From assembly GCA_016302505.1 (NCBI GenBank), contig JAEDNL010000032.1, positions 1-13,985 of the forward strand: a stretch of 13,985 nt of DNA. Reading direction: 5' to 3'. Positions 12,993 to 13,985 of the stretch are shown here, piece after piece; within the stretch, counting starts at the first letter, position 1, and every line of letters starts with the position of its first letter. This DNA is from Bacilli bacterium. GTDB taxonomy: Bacteria > Bacillota_I > Bacilli_A > RF39 > UBA660. Below the pieces are notes generated by a model that ran no database searches, was not told the DNA's origin, and saw nothing but the letters and a program-made list of their open reading frames with translations. The position numbers and the translations under genes are program-made.

Positions 12993-13985
12993 TTATATTT
13001 ATCTAATTATATTATTTCTTGCGGCTCTTTATATAATTATTTATGTATCTACTTATAAAATAAAATATTTACATACTATAAATGATACAACTTTTAAATT
13101 AAAAATAACTGATTATAAAATAGATGGTAATCAAATAACATTTAATTTTAATAGTGATATTATTGGTAAATATTATTTCGAAAATCAAAAAGATAAAATT
13201 AATTTTAATAATAATTATTCACTTGGAGATACATTATATATAAAAGGAGCATTAGAGTTACCTAGTAATAATACTGTTCCTTATGTATTTAATTATAAAA
13301 AATATTTAAAGTATAAAAAAATTAATTATATTTTGAAAATAGATTCTTTTAAAAAATATTCCTCTAATAAAAATATATTTTTAAAAATTAAAAATTACAT
13401 ATATAAAAGAATTTCTAATATAAAATATAATGATTATTTATATGCGTTTATTTTAGGTAAATCATCATACATAGGTGAAAATGAATATGAAAATTATAAA
13501 ATAAATGGAGTTACTCATTTATTTGCTTTATCAGGTCTTCATGTATCTATGTTTTCTTTAATACTTTTAAAAATATTTAAAAAATTTAGACTGAAAGAAA
13601 ACATGGTTATAATAGTAATAAGTATATTTTTAATATTATTTTCTTTTATAGCATCTTTTACACCATCTATTTTAAGAGCAGTTATATTTTTTATATTATC
13701 TAATATAAATAAATTATATTATTTTTATATTAAACCAAAAAATATTTTATATTTAACGTTTGTTATATTAATATTAATTAATCCTTTTTATATATTTAAT
13801 ATTGGATTTGTTTTATCTTTTACTATTACATATTTTATATTACTTTTTAATGAAAATAATACTATTAAAAATGGTATTAGGTCTATTTTAGTAATAAGTT
13901 TATTATCCTTTTTATCAAGTTTACCTATAATTATAAATATGTCACATGAGATTAATATAATAAGTTTTATAAATAATATTTTTTT
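12961..13985 (+). CDS. comEC: ComEC DNA-uptake channel, N-terminal part, truncated by window
   Basis: The frame is open to the window end. The visible part of about 341 residues has an N-terminal hydrophobic segment (about 8-29), a soluble beta-rich region (about 30-150, position and style of the ComEC N-terminal OB-like DUF4131 domain), then the multi-helix channel. The channel begins with NGVTHLFALSGLHVSM (182-197), the signature of the competence domain. Hydrophobic helices continue to the edge. ComEC carries single-stranded DNA across the membrane; any C-terminal metallo-beta-lactamase-type nuclease domain would lie beyond the window. The start is uncertain: TTG at 12961 (used here) gives an N-terminus LIRLRKILL with a positive patch, while CTG at 12985 has AAGGA 8 nt upstream (12972-12976). 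No in-frame ATG exists near either. The gene overlaps comEA by 8 to 32 nt. Confidence 0.9.
   Translation, partial: MIRLRKILLCNYIYLIILFLAALYIIIYVSTYKIKYLHTINDTTFKLKITDYKIDGNQITFNFNSDIIGKYYFENQKDKINFNNNYSLGDTLYIKGALELPSNNTVPYVFNYKKYLKYKKINYILKIDSFKKYSSNKNIFLKIKNYIYKRISNIKYNDYLYAFILGKSSYIGENEYENYKINGVTHLFALSGLHVSMFSLILLKIFKKFRLKENMVIIVISIFLILFSFIASFTPSILRAVIFFILSNINKLYYFYIKPKNILYLTFVILILINPFYIFNIGFVLSFTITYFILLFNENNTIKNGIRSILVISLLSFLSSLPIIINMSHEINIISFINNIF

Overview
The window reads as chromosomal DNA of a very AT-rich, Gram-positive-type bacterium using the standard code. TGA is a real stop in several genes, Trp is TGG, and AGG and CGG fall at conserved Arg positions. Strong GGAGG-type ribosome sites, the rpsO-pnp pair, comEA-comEC, an LTA-synthase-like enzyme, HelD, a thioester-domain adhesin and C-terminal wall-anchor-like tails all point to Firmicutes/Bacilli. 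I infer an uncultured, probably host-associated Bacilli lineage (Erysipelotrichia or RF39-like neighbourhood). That placement is low confidence because no phylogeny was run.

Layout. (1) 2-1592: two consecutive genes encode proteins ending in a self-processing Hint (intein-like) domain. The complete second gene starts with a type IV prepilin leader, so it is a pilin-Hint fusion. The first is cut by the window edge. (2) 1666-4033: an apparently leaderless membrane sulfatase/LTA-synthase-like gene overlaps a macro-domain (ADP-ribose) hydrolase gene by 8 nt. (3) 4030-6078, minus strand: a HelD-type RNA polymerase recycling helicase, convergent with the macro gene and sharing stop-codon bases with it. 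(4) 6079-6256: a divergent promoter region holding a perfect 28-bp palindrome that overlaps the helD -35 box. (5) 6257-7987: a secreted Ig-like surface protein. (6) 7998-10609: rpsO with its own promoter and a structured leader, an intergenic hairpin, then pnp. (7) 10644-12205: a strong promoter drives a secreted thioester-domain (TED) adhesin-like protein. (8) 12272-13985: a comE operon, with comEA complete and comEC running off the right end.

How they fit together. Housekeeping RNA functions (rpsO, pnp, helD) are interspersed with a cell-surface programme: pilin-like proteins, two tail-anchored surface proteins, a polyol-phosphate polymer synthase candidate, and DNA uptake (ComEA binds DNA, ComEC is the channel). 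The most unusual signal is self-catalysed thioester chemistry on two kinds of surface protein: Hint domains at the C-termini of pilin-like proteins, and an internal Cys-Gln thioester in the TED protein. The Hint-pilin pair is the best candidate for an undescribed system. It could be a sortase-independent way to trim pilins or attach them covalently. No mobile element, CRISPR array, tRNA or rRNA was seen, and no stretch above 300 bp lacks a gene.
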